A stretch of DNA of 8,142 bases from an uncultured Bacteroidales bacterium (GCA_937900465.1 CALCEJ010000040.1:1-8142), one strand, 5' to 3'. Positions 1 through 6,835 are shown, counted from the first letter of the stretch. Numbers and translations are program-made. The notes: generated by a model from the letters alone, not told the origin.

Positions 1-54
1 CCCCGCAAACAGCCCCGACCTTCCCCGCAAGCCTGTCGGGAACCCGTCCAGGAG

Positions 55-114
55 CCCCCAGTCAGCCCCCTGTCCGGCCCCCTGTCAGCCCCCTGTCAGC
101 GCCAGTCAGCCCCT
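55..114. repeat. C-rich degenerate tandem repeat (about 11-bp unit) downstream of yicC
   Basis: The unit GTCAGCCCCCT recurs at 61-71, 72-83 (variant with CCGG), 84-94, 95-104 (variant) and 105-114 (one C shorter), preceded by a partial copy at 53-60. The spacing is 10-12 bp, so the array is imperfect. On the minus strand, which is the sense strand of yicC, it gives G-tracts at 55-59, 66-70, 78-82, 89-93 and 110-113. The first four are separated by 6, 7 and 6 nt. The rest of 1-132 is also C-rich and contains no ATG on the minus strand, so the next minus-strand gene must begin to the left of the window. Confidence 0.75.
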
Positions 115-132
115 GTCTGGACAATAAAAACC

Positions 133-1002
133 TTACAGTATATTCATCGATTGTTCGCGGATCTTTTCCAGCTCGTCCTTCATCCGGACAACGATCTGCT
201 GGATTGAGGCGTTATTCGCCTTGGACCCGGTCGTGTTGATTTCCCGGCCCATCTCCTGGATAATGAATCCCAGCTTTTTCCCGGGGTACGGCTCGCCGTC
301 AATCGTCTCCATAAAATAAGCGCAGTGCTGGCGGAGCCGCACCTTTTCCTCATTTATGTCGTATTTTTCGAGATAGAAAATCATCTCCTGCTCGAACCTT
401 TCCTTGTCCATATTGACCCCAAGTTCCTCCGCCGCTTTCAGGATTCGGGCGCGGACCGCCTCGATTCTTTCCGCCTCGTGGGCTTCGACCTCATTTTCGA
501 GCTCCAGGATGTTCTTCAGGCGGCTGGTGACATCGCGGTAGAGCGCTTCTCCCTCGCGGAGACGGTATGCGTCGGCAGCGGCTATAGCCTCGTCGATGGT
601 TTTGTCCACGATGGGCCAGTTGTCGCCGCCGAGAAGGTCGCCCTTCGGCGCCACGACAACGTCCGGAAGGCGCAGGACGGCTGGAAGGAGATCCTTGTCA
701 TCGACGCCCAGCTCATCCCTCAGAGCTCTGACCTGGCTGTAGTAATCCTTCACGGCAGCAGCGTCTATTTTCCTCGAGACGGCGGCCCCGCCGTTTTCGA
801 AAGTAAGGAACAGGTCGATGGTGCCGCGGACCAGCCTCTCCGCCATCCTCTGCCTTACCGAGAGGTCCTTCTCGCGGGGGAGAAGGCTGGACTTTATGCT
901 GATATCGGCGCCTTTTGCGTTGATTGTTCTTATCTCTACAGTGAGTTTTCCTTCCGGAAGTTCTGCCTCGGCCTTGCCGTAGCCGGTCATAGATCTTATC
1001 AT
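133..1002 (-). CDS. yicC: YicC family endoribonuclease
   Basis: The 289-residue product has the length and end motifs of the YicC/YloC family. The N-terminus reads MIRSMTGYG, the family's signature start. The C-terminal third (about residues 206-289, the DUF1732 region) contains the VRLRQH segment near 221-226, the GKKLGF-QEMGREINT-GSKA block at about 241-261, and an Ile/Val-Lys-rich end. YicC proteins are cytoplasmic endoribonucleases; in Escherichia coli YicC acts in small-RNA turnover. The middle (about 140-205) is charged, helical and probably coiled coil. The ATG at 1000-1002 is chosen because it gives the family N-terminus exactly. A TAACTTTG box lies 19 nt upstream of the start, implying a leader of only about 15 nt. 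In many Bacteroidota yicC is followed by gmk; that position lies outside this window. Family assignment is firm; the RNA target here is unknown. Confidence 0.95.
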   Translation of the reverse strand: MIRSMTGYGKAEAELPEGKLTVEIRTINAKGADISIKSSLLPREKDLSVRQRMAERLVRGTIDLFLTFENGGAAVSRKIDAAAVKDYYSQVRALRDELGVDDKDLLPAVLRLPDVVVAPKGDLLGGDNWPIVDKTIDEAIAAADAYRLREGEALYRDVTSRLKNILELENEVEAHEAERIEAVRARILKAAEELGVNMDKERFEQEMIFYLEKYDINEEKVRLRQHCAYFMETIDGEPYPGKKLGFIIQEMGREINTTGSKANNASIQQIVVRMKDELEKIREQSMNIL

Positions 1003-1021
1003 ATCGCAGTGTTTTGTCCTG

Positions 1022-1052
1022 CAAAGTTAGCAAATAACAAAAAAATTCCGAA
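1022..1052 (-). promoter_or_regulatory. Putative yicC promoter (Bacteroidota -33/-7 type)
   Basis: Read on the minus strand, TAACTTTG (1022-1029) fits the TAnnTTTG -7 consensus in all fixed positions. A TTCG (1049-1052) lies 19 bp upstream and matches the -33 TTTG in three of four positions. Transcription would start near 1015-1018, about 15 nt before the yicC start codon. Confidence 0.65.
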
Positions 1053-1057
1053 CTTTG
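1027..1057 (+). promoter_or_regulatory. Putative sigma-factor operon promoter, overlapping the yicC promoter
   Basis: GAACTTTG at 1050-1057 matches TAnnTTTG except for its first base. TTAG at 1027-1030, 19 bp upstream, matches the -33 TTTG in three of four positions and lies on top of the -7 box of the divergent yicC promoter. The predicted start near 1062 would leave a leader of about 40 nt, beginning with the small perfect hairpin CCCC-GTT-GGGG (1059-1069). The match is imperfect, as might be expected for a regulated promoter, so confidence is moderate. Confidence 0.4.
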
Positions 1058-1101
1058 TCCCCGTTGGGGAATTCAGATTCCTCGTGCGCGTGCAACGTTT
1101 C

Positions 1102-1650
1102 ATGGCAAAACTGCATCTAATATCCGATGATGAGATCATCAAAGGGTGCCTCCGAGGTAACGCCGCTTCCCAGAAGCGGCTTTTTGACCGGCTCGCCCCT
1201 AAGATGATGGCAGTCTGTCTCCGCTATATGGGAGACAGGGAATCGGCCGAAGACGTGCTTCAGGAGGGGTTTATAACCCTGTTCAAGAAATTGGACACCT
1301 ACGAGGGCTCCGGTTCGTTTGAAGGCTGGGCCCGAAGGATCTTTGTCAATACTGCGCTGATGCAACTCCGTAAAACGGACGCTCTGAAACTCAGTGACGA
1401 CATCTCGGAAGCGAGGTCTCTGTCCGTGTCGGAACCCTCCGCGATACAGAGGATGGGCTACGATGAAATAATGAAACTGGTTTCGTCCCTGCCTCCGGAT
1501 ACAAGAACAATCTTCAATATGTACGTCGTCGAAGGTTACTCTCACAAGGAAATAGCGGAAAGCCTCGGAATCCCGGAGCCAACATCCCGGAGCAAGCTCC
1601 AACGGGCACGCGTCAGACTGCAGGAATTGATAAAGGAAAAAGGCTATTGA
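1102..1650 (+). CDS. ECF-type RNA polymerase sigma factor (partner of the downstream membrane anti-sigma candidate)
   Basis: The 182-residue product has the two-domain layout of sigma-70 family ECF factors. Region 2 covers about residues 27-91, with the -10-recognition helix pattern AEDVLQEGF (49-57) and the GSFEGWARRI-VNTAL block (71-86) that is typical of Bacteroidota ECF factors of the ECF21 kind. A polar linker follows (92-120). Region 4 (about 124-177) ends in a helix-turn-helix: HKEIAESLGIPEPTSRSKLQRAR. The reading frame is open far upstream, antisense to yicC, but homology begins only at the ATG at 1102, which is the start chosen; the GTG codons at 1084 and 1090 are weaker alternatives. 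The next gene starts 2 nt after the stop, so the two are almost certainly co-transcribed. By analogy with Das factors of Bacteroides, it is probably held by the cytoplasmic head of its neighbour and drives envelope-related genes, perhaps including its own operon. Confidence 0.92.
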   Translation: MAKLHLISDDEIIKGCLRGNAASQKRLFDRLAPKMMAVCLRYMGDRESAEDVLQEGFITLFKKLDTYEGSGSFEGWARRIFVNTALMQLRKTDALKLSDDISEARSLSVSEPSAIQRMGYDEIMKLVSSLPPDTRTIFNMYVVEGYSHKEIAESLGIPEPTSRSKLQRARVRLQELIKEKGY

Positions 1651-1652
1651 AA

Positions 1653-2942
1653 ATGAACGAAACAGATAAACATATCAGGCAGGTCCTTCAGGAAGGTACG
1701 GAGAGTTTTTCTCCGGACGTATGGAAGGCTGTAAGCGCCGGAATAGCGCCCGTGGCCAAGAAGGCCGTCGTGCCTGCCTGGCTGTGGGGAAGCTTTGCAG
1801 GAGTCGCCGTCGCGGCGGCCCTTGCCGTAGGCGTATTCCTGTTCCCGAAGAGCAATTCTACCCAAATTATAGAGAACTCCGCCGTCATAGCGGAGAATGC
1901 CGCTGAGGAAGAAGTTTCATCCGCTCCGGATGAGATTCTTCCCCTCAGCGAACAAATCGCTTCTACAGGGCGCACGGACGCTGTCGCCGTTGCGGAAAAG
2001 CCCCGTGAGTCTAGTGCAGTCCTTAAAACGACAGTCCCGGAAAAGGCGATAATCCCGGAAGAAGCTCCGGTAGAGGCATCAGAGATCCCCGAAACCGTAT
2101 CGGAAGAAGTCCCCGAGACCGTATCGGAAGAGGTCCCCGAAACCGTATCGGAAGAGGTCCCCGGCACCTCTCAGGAGGTAAACGAAGAGCCCCTTCCCTG
2201 CAAGCCGGTGGTGTCTTCTGAACCCGTTCCCGAGGACTTTGAGAAGGCTATCCGCGAAGCGTACCCTGAAAAGCCCCGAAAGAAATTCAGCCGTACGGCC
2301 GTTTCCCTCGGGGGACATCTGTTCGGCGCCGGCGGGACCAGTTCTGACTCGCAGCCCGTCTATATGGCAGCCCCTGCTACCTCCGCAACCCTTCAGGAAG
2401 GTATCACGGAGCAGTATCCGGAATACAGCTTCGGAATCCCGGCTTCCCTCGGCCTTGGCTTCCGCTATGACATAAGCCAGAGTTTTTCTGTGGGAACCGG
2501 AGTCTATTACAGCGGACTCGGACGCAGTTTCGTGGGCTCTTACAAAGAAAACGGCATCGTTGTGGCAAAGGATGCGGATATTGACAACATCCAGCACTTT
2601 GTGGGCATCCCCCTCAATTTCTACTGCAACTTTATAAGCGAAGACCGTTTCAAGGTTTATGTCTTCGCCGGCGGTGCGACTGAAAAGCTTCTTGCTAACG
2701 ACTATATCATCCGCGAGAAAGACATTACCTATCACGCCGGAAGCGCGGACGGATTCCAATTCTCCGCCGCCGCCGGACTCGGTATCGAATATCTCTTCAC
2801 TGATTTCCTGGGCTTGTACCTGGATCCCAGCATAAGATATTACTTCGACAGCGGTCAGCCGCGGTCAATACGCACCATTCAACCCTTTATGTTAAATTTC
2901 GAAGCCGGCTTGAAGTTCCACTTCGGCGGTGCCCGCAAGTAG
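1653..2942 (+). CDS. Dual membrane-spanning anti-sigma factor candidate: TM helix, Pro/Glu linker, C-terminal beta-barrel
   Basis: The 429-residue product has four parts. Residues 1-41 form a short charged cytoplasmic head (FSPDVWKAV motif near 19-27, resembling N-termini of Bacteroidota anti-sigma factors). Residues 42-64 form one hydrophobic helix after a Lys pair, so the N-terminus should be inside. Residues 65-213 form an acidic Pro/Glu/Ser/Val-rich linker that includes three PETVSEEV repeats (146-169). Residues 214-429 form an outer-membrane beta-barrel domain with alternating aromatic/hydrophobic strands, such as FSVGTGVYYSGLG, and a final strand NFEAGLKFHF. There is no cleavable signal peptide. 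Together with the sigma gene 2 nt upstream, this matches the Dma family described in Bacteroides thetaiotaomicron, in which one polypeptide spans both membranes and controls an ECF sigma factor and vesiculation. The ATG at 1653 is preferred over a TTG at 1647 that overlaps the sigma stop. The architecture is seen; the anti-sigma activity is inferred. Confidence 0.85.
   Translation: MNETDKHIRQVLQEGTESFSPDVWKAVSAGIAPVAKKAVVPAWLWGSFAGVAVAAALAVGVFLFPKSNSTQIIENSAVIAENAAEEEVSSAPDEILPLSEQIASTGRTDAVAVAEKPRESSAVLKTTVPEKAIIPEEAPVEASEIPETVSEEVPETVSEEVPETVSEEVPGTSQEVNEEPLPCKPVVSSEPVPEDFEKAIREAYPEKPRKKFSRTAVSLGGHLFGAGGTSSDSQPVYMAAPATSATLQEGITEQYPEYSFGIPASLGLGFRYDISQSFSVGTGVYYSGLGRSFVGSYKENGIVVAKDADIDNIQHFVGIPLNFYCNFISEDRFKVYVFAGGATEKLLANDYIIREKDITYHAGSADGFQFSAAAGLGIEYLFTDFLGLYLDPSIRYYFDSGQPRSIRTIQPFMLNFEAGLKFHFGGARK
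2088..2159 (+). repeat. Three in-frame 24-bp tandem repeats (PETVSEEV)
   Basis: Units at 2088-2111, 2112-2135 and 2136-2159 each encode PETVSEEV and differ from one another only at synonymous third positions (GAA/GAG). A partial, degraded copy (PGTSQEV) follows. They lie in the periplasmic linker of the barrel protein. The near identity suggests recent expansion, and a 24-bp unit lets copy number change without a frameshift. Confidence 0.95.
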
Positions 2943-2971
2943 TGATTGCGGAAAACGCCAGCCTGCTGTCG

Positions 2972-3012
2972 AAAAAAACTCACCACCGCCGCCGCGCGGT
3001 GGTGTTTTTTTT
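2972..3012 (+). terminator. Rho-independent terminator of the sigma/barrel operon
   Basis: A perfect 9-bp stem, CACCACCGC (2981-2989) with GCGGTGGTG (2996-3004), encloses a 6-nt loop. It is followed at once by eight T (3005-3012) and preceded by seven A (2972-2978), so it could also work on the other strand. It starts 29 nt after the stop codon of the barrel protein gene. Confidence 0.9.
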
Positions 3013-3041
3013 GATGTAGCCCGAAATAATTATTATTTTTG
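3010..3041 (+). promoter_or_regulatory. Consensus Bacteroidota promoter for the TPR-EnvC operon
   Basis: TTTG at 3010-3013 (a perfect -33 element) and TATTTTTG at 3034-3041 (a perfect TAnnTTTG -7 box) are separated by 20 bp, the spacing usual for Bacteroidota primary-sigma promoters. The -33 element begins within the T-tract of the preceding terminator. The -7 box ends only 7 nt before the ATG at 3049, so the transcript should start at or within a few bases of the start codon, giving a leaderless or near-leaderless message. Confidence 0.75.
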
Positions 3042-3048
3042 TAAGGAT

Positions 3049-4695
3049 ATGGCAAGAGGTAAGATCTATACTTTGACAACGGCGCTTTTCCTTGCTCTAT
3101 GGGCAGTTACCGCCCCGGCGCAGGATTTTACGTCGCGGTATGTGGATGCGGTAGCGCAGTTCTCCGCCGGAAATTACAAGCAGGCGGAGGAGGAGTTCGC
3201 GCTGCTGGCGAAGGTGGACCCGTCGTCGGATGCGGTGTGGTACTACCTTGGCCTGTCAAGGCTGTACAGGGCAGATATCGACGGGGCTTTGGTGGCGCTT
3301 GGGAAAGCGGCGGAACTGGACCCTGAGAATTACTGGTACGAATATGCCCTGACCCTGGCCTACAGGGCCGGCGGCGACGTGTCGATGCTGACAAAGCAGT
3401 ACGAAAAGATGCTCTCGAATTTTCCCGAGGGCGACGGCGTCGTTTACGACCTCCTTTCGATGTATGTCCATTCCAAGGAATACGACAAGGCCCTGGAGCT
3501 TCTCGACCGCATTGAAACGTCGAAGGGCCCACGGGAGCAGATCGCGACAACCCGCTATCAGCTCTATCGCCAGATGGGCCGGGAAGACGAGGCCGTTGCC
3601 TCGCTCCGCCGTTTCTGTGAGGACTACTCTTCCGCGGAGTGCCTGTCAATCCTTGGCGACTACTACCTCGAAGAATACAACGACTCCCTTGCCCTTTCCT
3701 GCTACAGGGAGGCGCTTTCCCTGGACGGGAGCTACATTCCGGCGATGCTGGGCGAATCCGAAGTCTATCGCACGACCCGTCGCTATCCTGAGTATTTCCG
3801 GTCCATCACCGCATTTATGGACTCCGGCGAAGTCCCCGCCGCGACGAAGGGGATGTATGTCCAGAACCTCTCTCGCTCCGTGGACCCGAAGATTATCCGA
3901 AACCGCCTGTCTGACTATGATTCTGTCGTAGCCCATATGGTCGCGGCCCATCCTCTTGACTCTACCGTCCTTGTCGCCGCCGGGTCCTTCAACTACAACC
4001 AGGAACGGCCGGCTGAGGCGGCGGAATACCTTCGGGTCGCAAGCGAGACATATCCGGAGAGTCTGAGTCTCACGGTGCTCCACATCCAGCTTCTCCAGGC
4101 TGCGGCAAACTGGACCGGGATGAGGGATGCGTCCATCGCAGCGTTCAACCGCTTCCACGAGATTGGCTTTATGGACTATATCAATTTCGCGAACTTCAAC
4201 CTCGAGGACTGGGACGCGATTATCGGCAACTGCAGGTATCTGATTGAAAGGAAGGACGTTACGAAGGAGCAGAGGCTCAGCGCCTGGTCCCTGATGGGCG
4301 ACGCTTACCACAGCAAGGGCGAGGACAAACAGGCGTACAAGGCCTATGACAAGGCTCTCAAGATAGATCCGGACTATGCGCCGGTCCTGAACAACTACGC
4401 ATATTATCTGTCCGTCCAGGGTAAAAAGCTCAATAAGGCTTACAAGATGTCCAAGAAGACGATAGAGAAGGAACCTGACAACGCGACGTACCTTGACACC
4501 TTCGCGTGGATATTGCACCTGCAGGGAAAGGACCTTGAGGCAAAGGCGTTCTTCAAGCACGCAATGCTCTATGGCGGCAAGGACAGCGCCGTCATCCTGG
4601 AGCACTACGCAACCGTGCTTGAGGCTCTCGGAGAGAACGACCTGGCAAAAGTCTACCGCAATCAGGCAAAACGACTCAGTAACTCCGGACAATGA
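3049..4695 (+). CDS. Secreted tetratricopeptide repeat protein
   Basis: The 548-residue product begins with a signal peptide (residues 1-24, hydrophobic core LTTALFLALWAV, cleavage after APA), so it acts in the periplasm. The rest is helical TPR-type repeats. Clear units are seen near 28-60 (AGNYKQAEEEFALL), 61-94 (YYLGLSRLYRADIDGALVAL ending LDPEN) and 412-445 (GDAYHSKGEDKQAYKAYDKAL), with further units to about 530. The C-terminal part (LNNYAYYLSVQGK, EPDNATYLDTFAWIL) closely fits TPR proteins common in Bacteroidales. TPR arrays are protein-binding scaffolds; the partner cannot be read from sequence. The stop overlaps the start of the EnvC-like gene by four bases (ATGA), so a role alongside that cell-wall protein is likely. 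The ATG at 3049 is chosen because it gives the signal peptide and follows a perfect promoter; an in-frame start at 2929 would run back through the terminator. Confidence 0.92.
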   Translation: MARGKIYTLTTALFLALWAVTAPAQDFTSRYVDAVAQFSAGNYKQAEEEFALLAKVDPSSDAVWYYLGLSRLYRADIDGALVALGKAAELDPENYWYEYALTLAYRAGGDVSMLTKQYEKMLSNFPEGDGVVYDLLSMYVHSKEYDKALELLDRIETSKGPREQIATTRYQLYRQMGREDEAVASLRRFCEDYSSAECLSILGDYYLEEYNDSLALSCYREALSLDGSYIPAMLGESEVYRTTRRYPEYFRSITAFMDSGEVPAATKGMYVQNLSRSVDPKIIRNRLSDYDSVVAHMVAAHPLDSTVLVAAGSFNYNQERPAEAAEYLRVASETYPESLSLTVLHIQLLQAAANWTGMRDASIAAFNRFHEIGFMDYINFANFNLEDWDAIIGNCRYLIERKDVTKEQRLSAWSLMGDAYHSKGEDKQAYKAYDKALKIDPDYAPVLNNYAYYLSVQGKKLNKAYKMSKKTIEKEPDNATYLDTFAWILHLQGKDLEAKAFFKHAMLYGGKDSAVILEHYATVLEALGENDLAKVYRNQAKRLSNSGQ

Positions 4696-5894
4696 AACGG
4701 GTAATCATACTGGTTATGTGGGCGCTCCTTGTATGGGCGCCATCCGCCGCCGGCCAGAATACCCGGGCCCAGGAATCCCGCAAGGCCCAGCTGATGAGGG
4801 AAATGGAAATCCTGAACAAACAGATAAAGGAGAATAGCGCAGCCGGCTCCAAGGCTCTCTCGAACCTCCAGCTCGTCCGGCGCCAAATCGATATCCGCCG
4901 CCAGCTTATAGCCTCCGCAGACAGGGAAATCAGCGCTCTTGATGACTCCATAAAAGCGGTCTCTTCGGAAATCGCCCTTCTCCAGGCCCGGAGCGACACG
5001 CTGAATACATACTACTCCCGACTTGTGCGAAGCGCCTACAAGAACCGTGATACCAGATTATGGTATATGTATATCCTCTCGTCGTCCAGTTTTGGACAGG
5101 CCTTCCGCCGCGTCGCATATCTTCGGGGGCTGTCCCGCGATATGAGCGAGCAGGCGGTGAAAATACGGGAGACGGAGGCAAAGCTCACTGTCCAGAAGGA
5201 TCGCCTCGCCGGCCTCAGGGCGGAATCCGAGGCCCTGCGCCAGGAAAGGATTGCGGACCTTGCTGCGGTGAAGAAGGAAGAGGCGTCAGCATCGGCAATC
5301 GTTTCGCAGCTCCAGCAGCAGAAGAAAAAGTATCAGGCGGAGCTCTCAAAGAAAGCAAAGGAGGTGGAGGCGCTTAACCGGGAGATCCAGAAGATAATCG
5401 CAGATGCGACAAAGCCGGCGGCCTCCTCCACCAAAAAGGGCGGAAAATCCGGCACAAAGACCGTCTCGTCCGAGATTGACACCAAGCTCGCCGGACAGTT
5501 CCAATCCAACAAGGGAAAGCTGCCCTGGCCCTCTGACGGAACGGTTGTCGAGCGCTTCGGCCAGCATCCCCATCCCGTGTTCAAGAACGTCCAGATGCCG
5601 TTCAACAACGGCGTGACAATCGCGGTCAAGAAAGATGCCCCGGTAAAGGCTGTCTTTAACGGCAAGGTTGCAAGGATTGTCGTTATGCCCGGCTACAATC
5701 AGTGTGTCCTGGTCCAGCACGGCTCCTACTTCACCTTCTACTGCAAGCTCAAGGAAGTCAAGGTCAAGGCCGGAGATAAAGTTACGACCGGACAGGTTCT
5801 CGGAACTGTTGACACGATAGCGGGGGAGAACCAGCTCCACTTCCAGCTATGGTCCGGCAAGGACCCCCAAAACCCCGAAAACTGGCTTAAATGA
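4692..5894 (+). CDS. EnvC-like murein hydrolase activator with degenerate M23/LytM domain
   Basis: The 400-residue product has a signal peptide (about 1-20), two long coiled-coil segments (about 25-115 and 150-238), a Ser/Lys/Gly-rich hinge (about 240-260) and a C-terminal M23/LytM-type domain (about 280-392). This is the EnvC layout: coiled coil plus LytM domain in the periplasm. Active M23 enzymes carry HxGxD, a YxHL segment and HxH. Here HxGxD reads NNGVT (305-309), YxHL reads YCKL (350-353), and HxH reads QLH (381-383), so most zinc ligands and catalytic residues are gone; H343 and H383 remain. E. coli EnvC also lacks a working active site and instead activates amidases at the septum, so an activator role is the best inference. 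It overlaps the TPR gene upstream and the lipoprotein gene downstream by ATGA junctions, so translation is probably coupled. Confidence 0.9.
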   Translation: MKRVIILVMWALLVWAPSAAGQNTRAQESRKAQLMREMEILNKQIKENSAAGSKALSNLQLVRRQIDIRRQLIASADREISALDDSIKAVSSEIALLQARSDTLNTYYSRLVRSAYKNRDTRLWYMYILSSSSFGQAFRRVAYLRGLSRDMSEQAVKIRETEAKLTVQKDRLAGLRAESEALRQERIADLAAVKKEEASASAIVSQLQQQKKKYQAELSKKAKEVEALNREIQKIIADATKPAASSTKKGGKSGTKTVSSEIDTKLAGQFQSNKGKLPWPSDGTVVERFGQHPHPVFKNVQMPFNNGVTIAVKKDAPVKAVFNGKVARIVVMPGYNQCVLVQHGSYFTFYCKLKEVKVKAGDKVTTGQVLGTVDTIAGENQLHFQLWSGKDPQNPENWLK

Positions 5895-6835
5895 TGCGAC
5901 GGATGAATATTATTGCAGCGCTTGTCCTCGCCGCAGGTCTTTTTTCCTGCAGCGGCGCCTCCTCCGGGGAGGCGGAAAAATCGGTCGCCCCGCCCGAAAA
6001 GGCGCCCCTGAAGGCCGTCGTAAGCCTTGCGGCGAAGTCCGTGGAGGTGACGATGGCTACGACCGGAGGAAAGGAGCATACGATAGTTCTCGCCCCCTGC
6101 GGCGTCAACCAGCTTCCCGCCCTCTCGGTTCTGAAACTCGGCCAGAGGGAGATTACCAGCGGCTCTGACTGGGTGGGCCCATACGGTATGTTCACGGCGG
6201 GAAATCCAACCTATACCGGCTTTACCGGCGGCTGGCACAGCCACACCAACTCCACCTACGGCAAGCCTACGGCCCAGAACCTCCGTTTCTCCGTCTCTTT
6301 CGACGGCACTCCACTTGAGGACGGAGGGACCTTCACCGGAAAAGAAGTAAGCGTTACCGTCCTGAACGGAATCAATTCCAACGACACCAAGGGGGAACGT
6401 TACGGCAGGGAAGTCCTCCGCGAGGAGGTGACATATACCTTCCGGGACGGACTGATGTACGTAAGAGTCGTTTCTACTTCCCTTGAGCCCATTGAAATCT
6501 ACCAGTACTACGGAATGCAGATCTGCGGCTTCTGCGACGTCTTCACCTTCCGTGGCGCTGACGGCAAGGACTATGTGATGGACACGTCCGAAGATTACGG
6601 CTGTCCGGTCCATTGTTATGATATCTACGGAACCCGGGACGGCTGCTCCGTACATGCCCATTTGGACACAGAAGGACTCGGCGACCAGGCCCTGTCTGAC
6701 CCCGAAGGCTACGCCTTTTGCAGATATTACGGCCCCGGTAACGGCAAAGCCTATTATTCCCTTATAAACATAAGGACTCTTTATGAAAAGGGCGAGTCCC
6801 TTTCCTGGAGTGGATACTATGAATTTAATTATTAG
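5891..6835 (+). CDS. Cys/His-rich lipoprotein of unknown function
   Basis: The 314-residue product starts with a lipoprotein signal: Arg-rich start, hydrophobic core and lipobox LFSC with C20 as the lipid-bearing residue. A Ser/Glu/Pro-rich tether follows to about residue 40, then a domain rich in short beta-strands and aromatic residues. I do not recognise the family; a galactose-mutarotase-like or jelly-roll beta-sandwich is possible but only a guess. The mature domain has seven further cysteines (C70, C212, C215, C238, C242, C252, C277), including CGFC (212-215) and CPVHC (238-242), and two HxH pairs (HSH at 116-118, HAH at 255-257). It overlaps the EnvC-like stop by four bases, so it belongs to that operon; a thiol-disulfide lipoprotein gene follows. 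The first ATG (5891) is used; ATGs at 5894 and 5903 would also keep the signal peptide. No acidic lipoprotein-export motif follows C20, so it may face the periplasm. Confidence 0.85.
   Translation: MMRRMNIIAALVLAAGLFSCSGASSGEAEKSVAPPEKAPLKAVVSLAAKSVEVTMATTGGKEHTIVLAPCGVNQLPALSVLKLGQREITSGSDWVGPYGMFTAGNPTYTGFTGGWHSHTNSTYGKPTAQNLRFSVSFDGTPLEDGGTFTGKEVSVTVLNGINSNDTKGERYGREVLREEVTYTFRDGLMYVRVVSTSLEPIEIYQYYGMQICGFCDVFTFRGADGKDYVMDTSEDYGCPVHCYDIYGTRDGCSVHAHLDTEGLGDQALSDPEGYAFCRYYGPGNGKAYYSLINIRTLYEKGESLSWSGYYEFNY

Noticed and set aside
2..127. Pro/Ser-rich plus-strand open frame ending in TAA at 125-127, possibly the C-terminus of a gene entering from the left
   Set aside because: All three plus frames through this C-rich repeat are open and Pro-rich, so openness carries no information. 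No family similarity is visible; sequence to the left would decide.
325..1101. Long plus-strand open frame antisense to yicC, continuous with the sigma factor frame
   Set aside because: It mirrors the codon structure of yicC, resembles no family, and sigma-factor homology starts only at the ATG at 1102. It is a chance open frame rather than an N-terminal extension.
2929..3048. N-terminal extension of the TPR protein from an ATG at 2929
   Set aside because: It would overlap the barrel gene's 3' end, run through the terminator and promoter, and bury the signal peptide.
5956..5974. Perfect 7-bp hairpin CGCCTCC / GGAGGCG just after the lipobox codons of the 5891 lipoprotein
   Set aside because: It lies inside coding sequence in a GC-rich Ser/Glu region with no T-tract. 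It might slow translation after the signal peptide, but nothing else supports a function.
6774..6799. GGACTC / GAGTCC inverted repeat near the end of the lipoprotein gene
   Set aside because: Only 6 bp with a 14-nt loop and no proper T-tract; too weak for a terminator or operator.
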